Source: Ladona fulva (taxonomy: Eukaryota > Arthropoda > Insecta > Odonata > Libellulidae). Taken from it: a stretch of DNA of 64,000 nucleotides. Under the pieces are notes generated by a model. That model was not told the origin of the DNA, did not search any database, and was given only the letters and a program-made list of their open reading frames with translations. The stretch spans positions 463,647 to 527,646 of the forward strand of contig KZ308710.1 of NCBI GenBank assembly GCA_000376725.2. Direction: 5' to 3'. Position 1 is the first letter of the stretch, and each line of letters opens with the position of its first letter. The position numbers and the translations under genes are program-made. Shown in pieces: positions 1 to 12,236 of this stretch.

Positions 1-162
1 ATCAATTATTCAAACTTATTTCAATGGTTTATTTAAAAATATATCACTATAAACATTTGGTCAGCTTTATGATGACAAATTTTAAGAGATTTTTTAAATA
101 CGTAATACAATAAATAAAACCAATGTGTCCGAGCGTGACTTAGTGGAACTCAACACGCATCT

Positions 163-297
163 TAAAAGAAAGAACTCTTCGTAATTTCCACAGAAGATTT
201 TCATTCGACTAGTTTCTTCACCTAAAGATGTCAACTCGTTGACGAAACTAGTCCGATAAAAATCCTCTGTTGAAATTACGAAGTACTCTTTCTTTTA
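163..297 (+). repeat. Imperfect palindrome with hammerhead-like core (element 1)
   Basis: Arms at 163-216 and 244-297 are inverted copies, about 54 nt each and about 85% identical by eye. The centre (217-243) reads CTAAAGA, one extra T, a perfect 6-bp hairpin (GTCAAC, loop TC, GTTGAC), then GAAAC, TA and GTC running into the right arm. The left arm carries GAAAC-TA-GTC on the - strand. This is the layout of the elements at 2567, 24841, 39061 and 44101, though the arm sequences are unrelated. The G of CTGAAGA is A here, which would be expected to damage a hammerhead core. No target duplication was found. A mobile origin is inferred from the other copies. Confidence 0.6.
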
Positions 298-1325
298 ATA
301 TGGAGGAATACAATGTTCAATGGCTCCTATCGTACCGTGTTTTCGGAAATATAACTACAAAATTTACATCAAATGAATTCTCAGGACTGTTTATGATAGT
401 CTCCTAAGCCTTTTAGTTTTTTCTTGAAACATTAACTGCATAGGATAAGGACTTTCTGTATTTATGCATCTCTAAGTTTCTAAAATAATAAGTATCAGGT
501 CCCTCTACGATGAATAATATCTACAGAAGGATATATATTTTTCCAATAGTAAACAATAGGCAAATATCGCTACCAATACCTAGTTTGGTGATTTCAGTTA
601 TGTTTAATACTATGCAAAGTCATTGTAATGAACGCCCACAACATCGTGGTCTCATCACTTGGACTAAGCGCATAAATTTTGAATTTTGATAGATTTTGTA
701 CTTCCAGTGAGAGCGGAAATGAAGGAAACAGAAATTCTTCTTGGTATAAATACCTTTACATTTAGAAATAATCATGCGCAATAAGTGTTCGTAATTTTTT
801 CCCCTGCGCCTTCGTGGCTATAGACGAAGAAAGTGAGAAGAAATCTTGATAGGACAATCAAATTTATACCATACCATGGAGATTCTAGTTAACATATTTT
901 CAATCTGCTTATTCTTAAAACTCTTATGTATAAAACACTATTGAGTGATAATAACAATGATATCCGGCGCCAAAACAACAAGCCACAGTAAAAGACTGCC
1001 AATAGCGACAAATGTTGGAACGATTCTTCTCAAAGACTCATTGATTTGTTGAAATTTCATCAAAAAATTCATACCCTTCAAGATGAGCAGTGAAAAATGT
1101 AAGCTCGTATAGTAATTTACCGCTACTTTGCTTCTTATCTACATTCTCTTATGCTGAGTGAAAGATACATTAGCATTTTAATGCTTCAATTTGGATTGGT
1201 TGTGGTTGTGTCTGATATTATGCTGCCGAATTCAATGTCCCGGTCATCTGATTCATTTCACTCAGATTTTATCCACAGCACTTAGATATATTCGGCTTCG
1301 CTTGGAGTAGACAGATACCAACTAT

Positions 1326-1670
1326 TTTTTTAGTGTCACTAGATGCATCCAGAAAAGTAGCTAAGAAGTCGCTAAACTGAGAAAACATATCGCTAAAAGT
1401 AGTTAAGAAATATATATAATATCTTTAATTCGCTGCTATAAATTGAATATCAATTCCGAAATTACAGAAATTTTATTTATCATATGAACAGTAATCGTTT
1501 ATCTACTGAATTAAATGTTATTTTAGTTTAAATGGGTCAAACATGTTATGAACGTGCAGAGGAGGTAAACCCTCCCTCGACATAACAGCGCATGCTCTAT
1601 GAAATGCCAGAAGTCGCTAAAACAGAAAAAGATACTAAAAGGAAAAGTCGCTAAATCTGGCAACAAAATT
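1326..1670. mobile_element. Possible MITE relic with repeated TCGCTAAA motif
   Basis: TCGCTAAA occurs four times in about 280 bp (near 1370, 1391, 1612 and 1648). The last copy lies in GTCGCTAAATCTGGCAACA, which resembles a hAT-type terminal inverted repeat known from arthropods. The opposite terminus is not clear, so the boundaries are approximate and the assignment tentative. Confidence 0.25.
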
Positions 1671-2034
1671 AGTAAATTGGAAACTATGTTGGAGTAGCAT
1701 CTGACCGGAGAATCATGCGCCCTTTTCTCACTATCTCAAATGTTTTTTAGTCAGTGTACACAGGTGCACAACTATAGAAGTGGCTGATATTTATCAATAA
1801 AAATGTGGAAATTTAAAAATATTGTCAGTAAGTAACAGACGACCGAAACCAACAAAAATTATCGTCCATTATTTCTTACAAAGAAGTTAAATTTATTACT
1901 ATATTTTCTAATTCTAGAGTAGGGCAGAATCATCATCAGACAAGTGAGTCTCTATTCTTTCCAATATAGGGGAGAATTGATTACATACATAAAGGAAGGT
2001 TAAATGAACTTGAGATTTTTGGAGTTAAAGCTTT

Positions 2035-2285
2035 AACTCGATATACAGCCGAACTTCGATAGCTCAAAAACCTTTACAGCCCACCATGTAGCTCGAAATC
2101 CCTTAAGTCGAGAAAACGTTCGTCCCCTTGTGGAAACCTCAATTAGAGGAGGAATTGACTATGTATAATTAGATATGTTTATCCAGCCTTTACGAGTTAC
2201 GTTAAGCTCCATAATTCGAACTCTAGGCCGTCCGGATTTCTGTACCTCGAATTTTTTGACGTGCACAACCACAGAGTCTGTGGTT
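2035..2285. mobile_element. Possible pogo/Tigger-like DNA transposon relic
   Basis: The patch CAGCCGAACTTCGATAGCTC, followed by several TCGAA/CTCGAAT patches, is typical of decayed pogo/Tigger-type inverted termini. No clean terminal repeat pair, TA duplication or transposase ORF is visible. Low confidence. Confidence 0.22.
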
Positions 2286-2552
2286 GGGTTGGTTTTGGTT
2301 GAGCTGTTTTTATTCTGACTTCATTAGTACAGCACAGTTATTGTATGACTACATAGGATACCCTTTCGTTTTGCTCTCTTACTTCCATATAACGTAAATT
2401 TTATCATTTCAAAAGCAGTTACTATCTTTTTATATTTTATACAATGCCGTATTTTTATACTTAAGGCAGATGTTTTTTGCTTTAACGATAATCGTTAACG
2501 CACTGCGCAATATTCATGTTTTCTTAGAAAATCTATTTGATAAGTTTCATAA

Positions 2553-2806
2553 CAAAATATTAATATGGATGAAGTCTTCACGGGTTTTCCACCAGGTCAA
2601 GTAAGCAGTAGCCGACGTTTCGATAGCTAACTCCGCCATCGTCTTCAGGGCGCTGAATCTTGTTTTCAGATTCAGCGCCCTGAAGACGATGGCGGAGTTA
2701 GCTATCGAAACGTCGGCTACTGCTTACTTGACCTGGTGGAAAACCCGTGAAGACTTCATCCATAGCCTACACCAGGAAAGCACCAAATCTTTCAAAATAT
2801 TAATAT
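2553..2806 (+). mobile_element. Perfect 97-bp palindrome with 14-bp target duplication (element 2)
   Basis: The element proper is about 2567-2792. Positions 2564-2660 and 2668-2764 are exact reverse complements over 97 nt, separated by a 7-nt spacer (TGTTTTC). Each arm, read outward, contains CTGAAGA, one C, a 6-bp hairpin (GATGGC/GCTATC), GAAAC and GTC (2680-2714 on +, mirrored on -). The direct repeat CAAAATATTAATAT at 2553-2566 and 2793-2806 fits a 14-bp target-site duplication. An asymmetric extension of about 28 nt beyond the right arm (2765-2792) contains CACCAGG, as does the extension of the element at 39061. A duplication this long argues for target-primed reverse transcription rather than cut-and-paste. 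No ORF is present, so the element is non-autonomous. Confidence 0.8.
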
Positions 2807-5750
2807 ATTTGAAGTTTATCACGAATACTTGCGTTTCGATTTTGCCTTAGAATAAAATTCGAACCATTCCACGCAGGTTCTAGTTTACATATTTTTAATC
2901 TGCATAATTTTAAAAATCTGATGTATATCCTACTAATGAACGATAATAAAAGTAGTAACCCGCGCTAAAACAGCAAGTCGTGGAACAAGACTGCCAAGAG
3001 CGACAAATATGGGAACGATTCTCATCAAAGATTCATTGACTTGTTGAAATTCCATTAGGTTTAGATATGTGATGTTATTATTGTTTCAATTGTCCTTTTT
3101 TAATATCGACAACATCGCCACCCACGTGTCGCACGGTACGCACAGTATGAGAAAGTTTCGATAAGCCGAGTGTCTCGTGTAGAATCCTGGATAACTCAAA
3201 ACTTTCTGTTCATATATTGATCTTTACCTCATCATACAGCATTCATACAGAATAACTGATTCATGCCCATTTTCGCGCTCTTAGTTTTTTCAAGTTTTTC
3301 TGCTGTTTTTGGGGTTATTTCTTACCTTCATTAGAGAAATCAATACGGCGATCGATCCTGTGACATCCTCATCATTACCGTTCTTATTCAACTGTGAATA
3401 TACACATTAAAGGCCTGTTTCCCTTTCTTTGCTAAGCTTCGTCTGCCACTGAACGGGCGCTGCGATTTGTCTCTGCTGCGACTTCTGCTCCCCCAATAGC
3501 TCTCATTTGTCTCCCCAGTCACGCCCCACTCCCTTCCCCCTCACTCTCCCATTCATGTCCTTCTGCCAAACGTGCTTATTAGCCTACTTTCTCAAAAATA
3601 TGGAAAAAGAACCATATTCAGTTCAGAGTTCGTGTTGTTTATGACTTCAGCTTCTAATATGAAGGCCAATGGTGCTTCTTCTCACTTTGCATTTCGGTCA
3701 AGTGTACTTTCGGAGTTCATTATGCGTAAATGGATTTTATCATGGCAAACATAGGCAACGCAGTAAGTACACAACACAAAAAGATATGTTCCGAAATTTA
3801 TCTAGCTCTAACTGCAGGCACAAAATTTTAGATTACAAATGTATAATTTTATTCGAAACTAGGGCGTCCAGAAACCGATGTTGTGAAACCGATGTATTTA
3901 CTACGTCTACGTCTAGCGAAGAATTGTGAGAAAAATGTAGAATACAGTGATTTCCGTGGCCGGAAGTATTGAAATATTCATATGCAACGCCTCTTTTTAT
4001 AACGAAATGAGTTTTATTTCTGTTCGCATCACGATTATCGGAAACACTTCAGAGAATTCCTTTACCGGAATAATAAGTGAATCGCTGAATTTCAATTTGT
4101 GGGACTGAACACTTTTGAAACGCCCGGAGATAGAATTATAATCCGAAACAAATTTCAGAAAGCCTGGACGGTTGTTCACCCTAAAAACAATATAAAGGGC
4201 CATACAATGACATAAGGCAAGGTAACCAGAGAGTTGTTTTTTTTAGGTGTGCTCATTTATTATTGTGTCCTGGAAATACATTCTTTTCCATTTTATTCTC
4301 GTTATCTGTTGGTACACCCAACACAAGAAAGAATTTCAACATCCAATCTATGGTAAACCAGCGATTCTACCGATTTCGTATTTCAAAATTCAGGTATTCC
4401 TTAATTAAGATTCTTAACTATAATTTAAACCAGTGCAAAGCAGGTGATGAAAAAATACATAGAAATATGTGATTAACTAGATATTACGGCACCGATTTAA
4501 ATGAACTTTAAAATGGTCGAAATGGACCTCAAAACGATTTTCTTGTTCCGTTGGACCTAAAGCGCCTTTGATATGGCCGTCGAAGTTTCTTCTAGGTTAA
4601 CATTTAAGATTATCTAAGATGAAATGAAATGTTGTACACACAGAAATTGCCAGCCGTCTCTCTGGCGTAACATTAACTAAGTTATGGTATTAGTCCTTTA
4701 GTTCGCACAAGTCCATGACCTTGGGAAATAAATTTTATTTCGTTTCGTACATCAGAAATTATTTAAGGTCAGTAAACATTGCAAAGTAGAAACGCATATA
4801 TGTTTCCATCAAACTGTGGAACGACACTTGAGGGTACTTGAGAGGTATTTGATTCATGATACTTGAATGAACTTCCTTTTATTTATTGGATTGATATATT
4901 TCCCCGTATCAGAAATAAAATATAGGTAAAGAAGCGTTTTACTATAATAGCTTATGTCCTTCAAGAAAACAAAAACAAATTTTAATGCTACTAAATAGTC
5001 AATTTTTTATTATATATTCCTTTTCATGATATATTTATCTTCATTGATTGTTTAGACCAATATAAACGATTCTATCTGTGAAATTACAAGTAGTACAAGA
5101 AATTAACATCAGATTCCTATGCACAACGAAGTTTATATTTTTGTTAATTCATAAATTAAATATTATAGATAATTATTCTCTTTAATTATCTAATTATCTA
5201 ATAGGCTACTTGAAATATAATGAATCTATCGTGTTATAATTATCTCAATCTTATTTACTCATTGAGTCAAATAAATACACCTTAATCAATATTGGATAGG
5301 AAATCGATACGAACTATAAAACTGTCGTCTTTGTCTTTGGAAAGAGTTGAAAGAAATTTTTTCACGGAATGAATAATTTTGAAATGAACATAATATTTTG
5401 CTCGTGTCGTCTCACCTCTTCGAAAATTGGTACTATCATTCAGGAAAAATTTTCATTCTGCTACAAATTTTATATGAAAGTTCAATTCTTGAGAACAGCT
5501 TGAAAATACCGAAGAGCAATGTAACACTAAACAATATTTTAGATATGACTTCTGTTGTTTAACTGCAGATGCCGTACAGACATTATTATGATATCATTAT
5601 TCAATATTTTATTGGAATTCACAGAGAGAAGCGATATTTTGGGAACTTCATAAATGAGTAATATGAAATGAAAATAAACTTGTACTTTTCCACAGAATTA
5701 ATATATAATATAATAAATACATTTTAAAAATTTAAATATAGTATAATAAA
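2807..5750. other. Intergenic, no gene seen
   Basis: Mostly AT-rich. A pyrimidine-rich, GC-richer patch lies at about 3420-3560 (runs of CTCCC/CCCC), compositionally unlike its surroundings; it could be an exon, a promoter or a simple pyrimidine tract. Short ORFs of 60-86 codons here have no recognisable motifs. Confidence 0.4.
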
Positions 5751-5756
5751 ATATAA

Positions 5757-5870
5757 GTAGCGCCTTTGCCTTCGGTAAAAACGGTACCGGATTTAATCCC
5801 CGGTGGACGCCAATGTGAAATGCCAGTTGTATAACTTAGCGTTGACTATCTTGTCTCCTTATGAAAAGAA
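5757..5870 (+). repeat. Possible SINE fragment (tRNA-like)
   Basis: The stretch starting TAGCGCCTTTGCCTTCGG and continuing to GATTTAATCCCCGGTGG resembles a degraded tRNA-type promoter (A box and weak B box). No poly-A tail or target duplication is clear. Confidence 0.25.
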
Positions 5871-6539
5871 ATAAAATGTCATCAAAGACAGGAGTAAGCC
5901 TGACTCGTGTGAAGTTTTTCTACAAATATCCTTTCTTAACACATTCTATCAATACCTTTCTAGCCCAGAGAGCAGCAGATTGACAGGTTCGTCCCTAAAA
6001 GAAGAATTTCAGCTATCCGTACAAGTAACTTCATCATTCACGTATACGTATGATGTACCAATTCTGTGGGTCTGTTTATTGATTAACTTTCTTCGTCAAA
6101 CGGACGACTTAGCCTATTAACACGCGCCGAGCAAAAGCCTTCGGACTTCCTATCGAAAGTTGCATTTTGGTAATCCACGGAAGACGTAAGCCTATCAAAA
6201 AATACCAATCAACTAAACATACATGCAAATTTGTTTTAGGGTGAAAGTGGGACTTGAAAGACCTTCCTTACGGTTTAACCATTAATCATAGAAAAAGAAT
6301 AAAAGGGGAAGACAAATTCAGTTGCATTTAAAGTTCAAATACATAACGGAATTATTTACACATAAAAAGAAAAGGGGAGCACGATATATATAATGATGTT
6401 AAATAAAATATTTACCAAATAAGAAAAAAGAGGGGTGAAGGAGAGAAAAGAAGGGAGAGTGAAAGGAAATGAACTTAAGGCAATAGGAAAGAAGTTTAAC
6501 GTTACGAAAGATTTAATAAGTGTTGGTCAGTGACAGTAG

Positions 6540-6625
6540 ATATTTGATTCTGAGAGAGAAGCTTGATGTAGCGGTAGTGCACGAGAATTGAGAATATGCG
6601 ATGGGAGTGCGACCCATAGCCTACG
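6540..6625 (+). repeat. Possible degraded tRNA-derived SINE head
   Basis: TGTAGCGGTAGTGCACG looks like an A box, and GGGAGTGCGACCC, roughly 30 nt downstream, like a decayed B box. It does not fold as an intact tRNA. Flanking sequence gives no further support. Confidence 0.22.
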
Positions 6626-6809
6626 TGCAGAACCATGGAAGGATTTACTACAAATTTTGGTTCCATGTTTTGGTGCTTGGAGATGATGATTCCTCCTAGT
6701 GCAAAGATTGTGATTGCTGTTCATGATATGCGATTTACATGCTCATCAATAGATCGAATGACTGTCCATTGGTACTCCTTCTAAAGTAAAAATAAAGAAA
6801 CTTGATCGC

Positions 6810-7110
6810 AAATTTTTACCTAACAGGACCCCCTTGTGAAGGGGGGTCTTTTCTGTCTGCACCCCATTCACACGCCTCTCCCCACCCTCTCACTCCTATG
6901 ACATCCCGTGCAATACTCCAGAACCTGAGTGCCCATTGAGTCCTTTTCGGACTCTTCCAGACTTCAGACAAGACGCGACAGGGTGACAGAAAGGGGATGA
7001 GGGAAAGAGAAGGCCGAAAGGTTAAACGGCAGGCCATTAACTAAGGAGGGCTCTTTCCGCTGGAATCTGAATAATGGCCCATGCGTGTTCGTGCTCCGGA
7101 AGCTGGAGTA
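6810..7110. other. GC-rich island with strong hairpin
   Basis: About 300 bp is much more GC-rich than its surroundings. Near its left edge (about 6827-6848) is a GACCCCCTT/AAGGGGGGTC hairpin with a GTG loop. An open frame on the - strand (6816-7037) shows no signal peptide or domain I recognise. It may be a promoter or exon of an unidentified gene, or a relic. Confidence 0.25.
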
Positions 7111-8249
7111 TTTCTGGAAAATAGAAGAAAGGTAGTGGGGGAGACTGAGGACGAAACAAGATCCATTATTTATTTTGATACAACTTATTCAATGGCGCTT
7201 TCAAATATACCGAAAGCGCATGAAAATATTTTCCAGAATTTCCATTTAAACATTGAAACCAAGGTCGTGCCTAAATTTAAATTAATGGCGGAATGAAGAT
7301 AAACAGCAATAAAGGCAATGATGTCAAGTACCATTCATCAAATAACGGGAAAAATCTTATCCTAGATTTTTGCAGAATACCCTTCACAAAGACTCTTCGA
7401 TAGAAATTATTCAGAAATCGATTCCTAACATTCGTAAAACAGTTTTCAAAATTATGACCGTAAAGTCATAAATTTTTGACCAATAATAAACTATAAGACC
7501 AAAGATTTTAGAGAATTTAATAGATGGAGTATTTTATTAGAAATGATGACAAATTTTAGCCCATTAAATTCTTTTTATTTTATTTGGCTCATTACATTCC
7601 TTAAAAGAATCTTAGTTCAGAGTAATACACGTTAGCAGTTACAATGCAGTTTTTAATATATGTAAAATTAGAAATTCACTAAATTATATTTTAATTCAAG
7701 AAATATAGTCCTTTTGAATCTACAACAAGATATTTCAGCAACACTATCTTTGAAAGCATCAAAACGAGTAAGAGGGGCGACCGTAGGCGGTAAACGAGGT
7801 AAACAAACCTCAGAAGCTCTGGAGTGCCTCAGGTATATGCTCTCCCTAAGATTGAAAATATGAAGAAAGGGATCCTTCGTGCGATTTTACCTCAGGTATT
7901 TGAGTGTTTAGATCAGACCCTTCCAACAAAGTTAATAAATAATTTCATTGGCTGTGCCCTTCTCTAGAAAAGACGTTCACAAGTTTTCTCCCATCCCCAG
8001 AATCAGTAGGTCGGTTAACGAACTATCCAACATTGTGGACATCTTCTGCGATTTCTTGAATACCATAAGGAGAAAGGCTTACTCAATTTTTGCTACTAAC
8101 TCTGCACCATAACACTTTCTTTATGTCTGTTCTTCGTATTGCTTTTCAACTGGACTGTACTATGTTTTTTTATGTATTTTATCGTTTTTTATTATTTTGT
8201 ATATTCTTTCCTTTTTCTATTTTCTTTTGTGTTTTTGTGTTAATTCTAT
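7111..8249. other. Intergenic, no gene seen
   Basis: AT-rich, without convincing ORFs. The part from about 7755 may be the decayed 3' portion of the LINE whose tail lies at 8250-8310. Confidence 0.35.
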
Positions 8250-8310
8250 TATAACTCATGTAATTGGGGCGACCTGTTTGAGTTAAATAAATTATTATTA
8301 TTATTTCATC
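8250..8310 (+). mobile_element. Non-LTR retrotransposon 3' end
   Basis: GGGGCGACCTGTTTGAG is followed by TTAAATAAATTATTATTATT, a 3' terminus with an A/T trinucleotide tail of the kind seen in insect jockey/I-like LINEs. No ORF remains upstream, so the 5' boundary is unknown. Orientation is inferred from the tail. Confidence 0.4.
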
Positions 8311-9289
8311 ATTTAACTGTAAGACAAATAAAAGCGGGGTTAAAAGAATGTCAGTCATAAGATAAATTTGAATTTATATACTTCGGGGAATAGAGACGTG
8401 GCTAGCTGCTACTAAGATAAGTTGATAAAGACCAGTTCTGAAGAATTCTGCAGATACTACAGCTGCATAGATCACAAAGACTGTTTAGAATTTGGGATAT
8501 AATGATTTTTCTAAAGTTGAAGACCAGGAGCTGAAACTCTTATAGAAACTGCAAAGTTATTGCTGATATTGAGGAGAGAAATTTTTAAAATATTAAATCT
8601 TTTGCATGCAATTTATGAGAACTATATTGCGTCAAGAAGTCCTGGGGGGTTAATTGTTATCAACCAGAAAATGCGAGCACGTTGCTCTAGAGACCTACAG
8701 TATTTACCAAAACAAATATCAGCAGGAAATATAAATGTATCGGAAATCCGTCTTGAATTATTTTAATACTCCTTCGAAAGTGAAATAATGCCACTCCCGT
8801 TCCGGATTTCATTCAGCGCCTCCGATGACTGTTATATTTTTCAACCATAAGAAACTTTTTTCGTGAAACGGATCAGGGAAAAACTCACACCTCAGCTGAG
8901 TAGGGCGTACATGCCGTATTACAGCTAATTTTTACAGGCGCATTAAATATTGCCTTTGCGACATACTCACTACGTGCAAAAGAACTGGAATCTTCCAAAG
9001 ACCGTGTGGACATCATCGAGCGAGTGGGATTTGGACAACGCAACAGTGTTGTCTACCTTCTTCTAAGGAAGAAAAGAAATTAGAAGATGAGCTAAAACTT
9101 TTCTTCTGCCAAAAAATTACGTCAGATCTCGGGCTTACTACGATTAAGTTCATCATTTGATTTCTCTGATTGGTTGTATTTTTTTACTTTAAGCGTTACC
9201 TACTACAAAATTATTTATAATATACTAAGAAATGTAGCAGATAGCTGCAATCCAAATATAGAAGCTTGACTTTGCAGTAGGACATTGTC

Positions 9290-9385
9290 ATGGGGTTAAT
9301 AAACATCAAATTCTACAAATTACCACGTGATTTCATTATACGATCAGTTTCAACCATTACTTTGATGATAAGGTAACTGTTTAAT
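9290..9385 (-). repeat. Single-arm relic of the hammerhead-like element family
   Basis: On the - strand, a degraded CTTATCATC patch is followed by TGGTTGAAACTGATCG and then ACGTGGTAATTTGTAG. The GAAAC-TG-ATC run and the GTGGTAATTTGTAG block match the position of GAAAC-NN-GTC and TTGTGGATATTAC in the element at 24841-25029. No inverted partner arm is visible. The core is degraded. Confidence 0.4.
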
Positions 9386-12193
9386 CCTGTTTCCCAATTG
9401 AAATATGAGGTAAAGTATAGAAGTCAAAATCATAATTTACCAAATTTCAGTATTTATACAAAAATGTTCTCCTGGTGCAACAATTAGTTCCACCAAAACG
9501 CAAGTTCTTATAAAATCAGATCGAATCTTTTTATTTCTTCTATTTTATAATTGAATATCTTTTTATTTCTTAAGTTACATTGTACAGATAAAAGCAAAAA
9601 AAATTACAAGATGGAATAAATTGAATTTAACCAACAATCTAGGTTAGTTTACAGGAGAATTCAATCAAAATATTAGATGTATCAAAAATGATTCCTCGCA
9701 AATTTCAACAACAATCTCTAGCCTTCAGTTTTTGCAGAAATCCATGAGAGATTTCAGTGAGAGAAAAGTACCTCTATCTCTATTAAAGAGTAATATAAAC
9801 ATCAACAAAATTCGTTGAAAATAAATAAATTGATTTTGAATTTTGTAATTATGAGATTAGCTTCTCAGCCATGAGTTGAGATTCAATCAGTTGAGGTTTT
9901 TGTTGAGGTTCAGTCAGATTTTCCAGCTCAGTGAGGATCCCAAATCATGATAAGATGACATTGGATAGTTGAACAGTTACGTTACTAAATTAAACAGATG
10001 GACTTTTCAATTCATACGTATATATATAGATAGTTGTTATCTGGAATAACAGAAAGCTATTAGACTTAATATAAAGAGAGACCCATTGATGCAAGTAAAG
10101 AGTAAATAAAGAAAAATGTGAACAGTTACACTCAGTTAAATATCCATATAAAGTTCCATCATAAAGAAAGAATAAGTATGGAATAGATTTACACAAAGTT
10201 GCAAACTGGAAAATAGAAATATAGCTGAAAACTAAAACTAGATAAAACTTAATGAGAAAATGACTTCTTTCTGCAGATGTAATTATAAGTAGATTTCAGT
10301 CAAAATCCTTTACAGATAGGTGTTTTCTCTGCAGATGTAAATGATAAAACTGTTGTAGATATTATAAAATATTTGCCCATTTATAATATAGGATTCTGTA
10401 AATGCTACCATTATATTTTACTGTAGCCTGCAAACAAATTTGCTGCATAAAATGCCCTCATGTAGCTGATTAGAATGTTCATTAAAGTTGATGCATGCTG
10501 ACTGCACAAGAGTCAACCTCAAGAGGATTTGCTGAGGGAATTTTAGTTATCATTCCCCTGCTCTAACTGTAGAGTCATCAATTTTTCTCTAAGGTAACAA
10601 ACATTTATAGATGTAATAATTCAATGACAAATTTCAACCATCTTTCTTTAAAGGAGCATTTATTTAAATTTATATACAAGTGTTTTTGTACCTGGGAGCA
10701 TATTCTTGGTTTATTTTGTTGATGAAAAACTGTCTAACTGAAGTATTAAATTCAGCTTTTGTTTGTCTATGAAAATCTTTTCACATCATCAGAAACTAAG
10801 TTAATTCATTGCAAAAATATTCTAAATATACTTAGAAATAATTTTTATCTATCGCTATGAAAATAATGTTGACAGTTACTTAAAAATTAGCTCCCATCCT
10901 CCTGAACTAGGTAAGCTCTAAAGCTTTAAGTGAATTTGTTTGAATTTTTATATATTAGGTTCTAGTAATGAGAGAGGATATGCTTTATGGCTTAGATAAT
11001 GAGTAAAAGAGTATGTTACAAATGTGTTTGAGTTCCTTTATGGTAATAGGTGAGTTCAGAGCATTCATTGAGATACTAGATATAAATTGAAAATCTTGTT
11101 GAGTATCATTCTGTGTCTGAATCAGAATCAGGTGAATCCTGAGAATTTATTTATATTAAATAATGCAATGGTACTGGAAATTGTCAAGGTTTCTTTCTAA
11201 TATTTCAAATCATTTGATGGCCTCTGGCAAAACTAAAGCCAGTGTATTTCCCAATATGCTACCAAAACAGTCTCCAACTGGGTCACCCTTATTCTGAATT
11301 TGATGTTCTTGTATTCTATGTAAAATTGCCTTCAATGTACAACAAAACAGCAAATAGTGTACATTCAAGTTGCTAAAATTCTTGAAATTGAAATAATCCT
11401 GCAAATGTTTTACTATATAGCCCAAAATATTCATCTTTTAAAAATATTTTGTTCACTTTCCTTATCTTACACCTCTTTATGGAATTCTCTTCTTTTATCT
11501 GAGAAAATCTTTAAAATGGATGTTATGGGAAAATTGGAGATATGGTTTCTCTTCTATATGTATGGTGAATTGCTCATTGGGTATAAAAGACCCTCTTTTC
11601 CTGCAATCAAGATTATGGAAAAATCATGTGAAGAGCAATCTCATAACATAATACAAGTACTTAGGTTATCTAAGCTTGAAATGGAGTTAAAAAGCGAAAT
11701 TAATAGTGATTTGGAAAATCTATGTTTTTGGTAAACTAATTCTGACAAATTAAGGCCACATGAGCAACTCGATGTAAAAGGCAGACTTAATAGCAGGATT
11801 AAAATGAGTGGCAAAAACTTTTTGCATTCTGTCTTGATCCTCCTCCTCCAGAAATGAAAATTTCCAAAGCAATTACCATAATGAAGCAGAAGGTTGAAGA
11901 CTCAGTAAAGAGTACAGTAATTAAGTGTCATTGGTTTGTCAAAATCAGCTAAAATAAATCAGCTGAAATTCTTAAAATATTTGTGAGGTGAAAATACTAA
12001 AAAATAGAAGAATCACAACTCCAGCAAGTTACAAGGACCTCATCATTCTAGAGCATTATAGAGACTTAATATACTGTACACAATGACCTTGGATATTTAT
12101 GTAACAGGAGGAAGACCAATTGATTTTTCAGCAGAAGGTGACTATTTCAGTATTAAAAACTATGCATATACATATGAAAACAACTATACATAT
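9386..12193. other. AT-rich stretch, no gene seen
   Basis: Very AT-rich. The longest open frame (11357-11734, 125 codons, +) has no motif, no upstream promoter signals and ordinary AT-rich composition, and I do not call it a gene. Confidence 0.45.
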
Positions 12194-12226
12194 GAATAAC
12201 AAGTGTGAAAAATAGCGATATGACTG
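12194..12226 (-). repeat. SINE tail fragment
   Basis: About 32 nt (GAATAACAAGTGTGAAAAAT onward) match the tail side of the SINE at 14403-14520 with one difference, then stop abruptly. The fragment lies just before the duplicated block that starts at 12237. Confidence 0.5.
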
Positions 12227-12236
12227 GTCCCAGTTA

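Larger units (their letters stand above)
298..2552. other. AT-rich DNA, no gene seen; two possible DNA-transposon relics inside
   Basis: No coding potential is recognisable on either strand. Two weak transposon-like patches (about 1326-1670 and 2035-2285) are listed separately. The remainder has no repeats or motifs I can name. Confidence 0.5.

Noticed and set aside
11357..11734. 125-codon frame in AT-rich DNA
   Set aside because: No motif, no promoter or splice context, and its composition matches the surrounding non-coding sequence.
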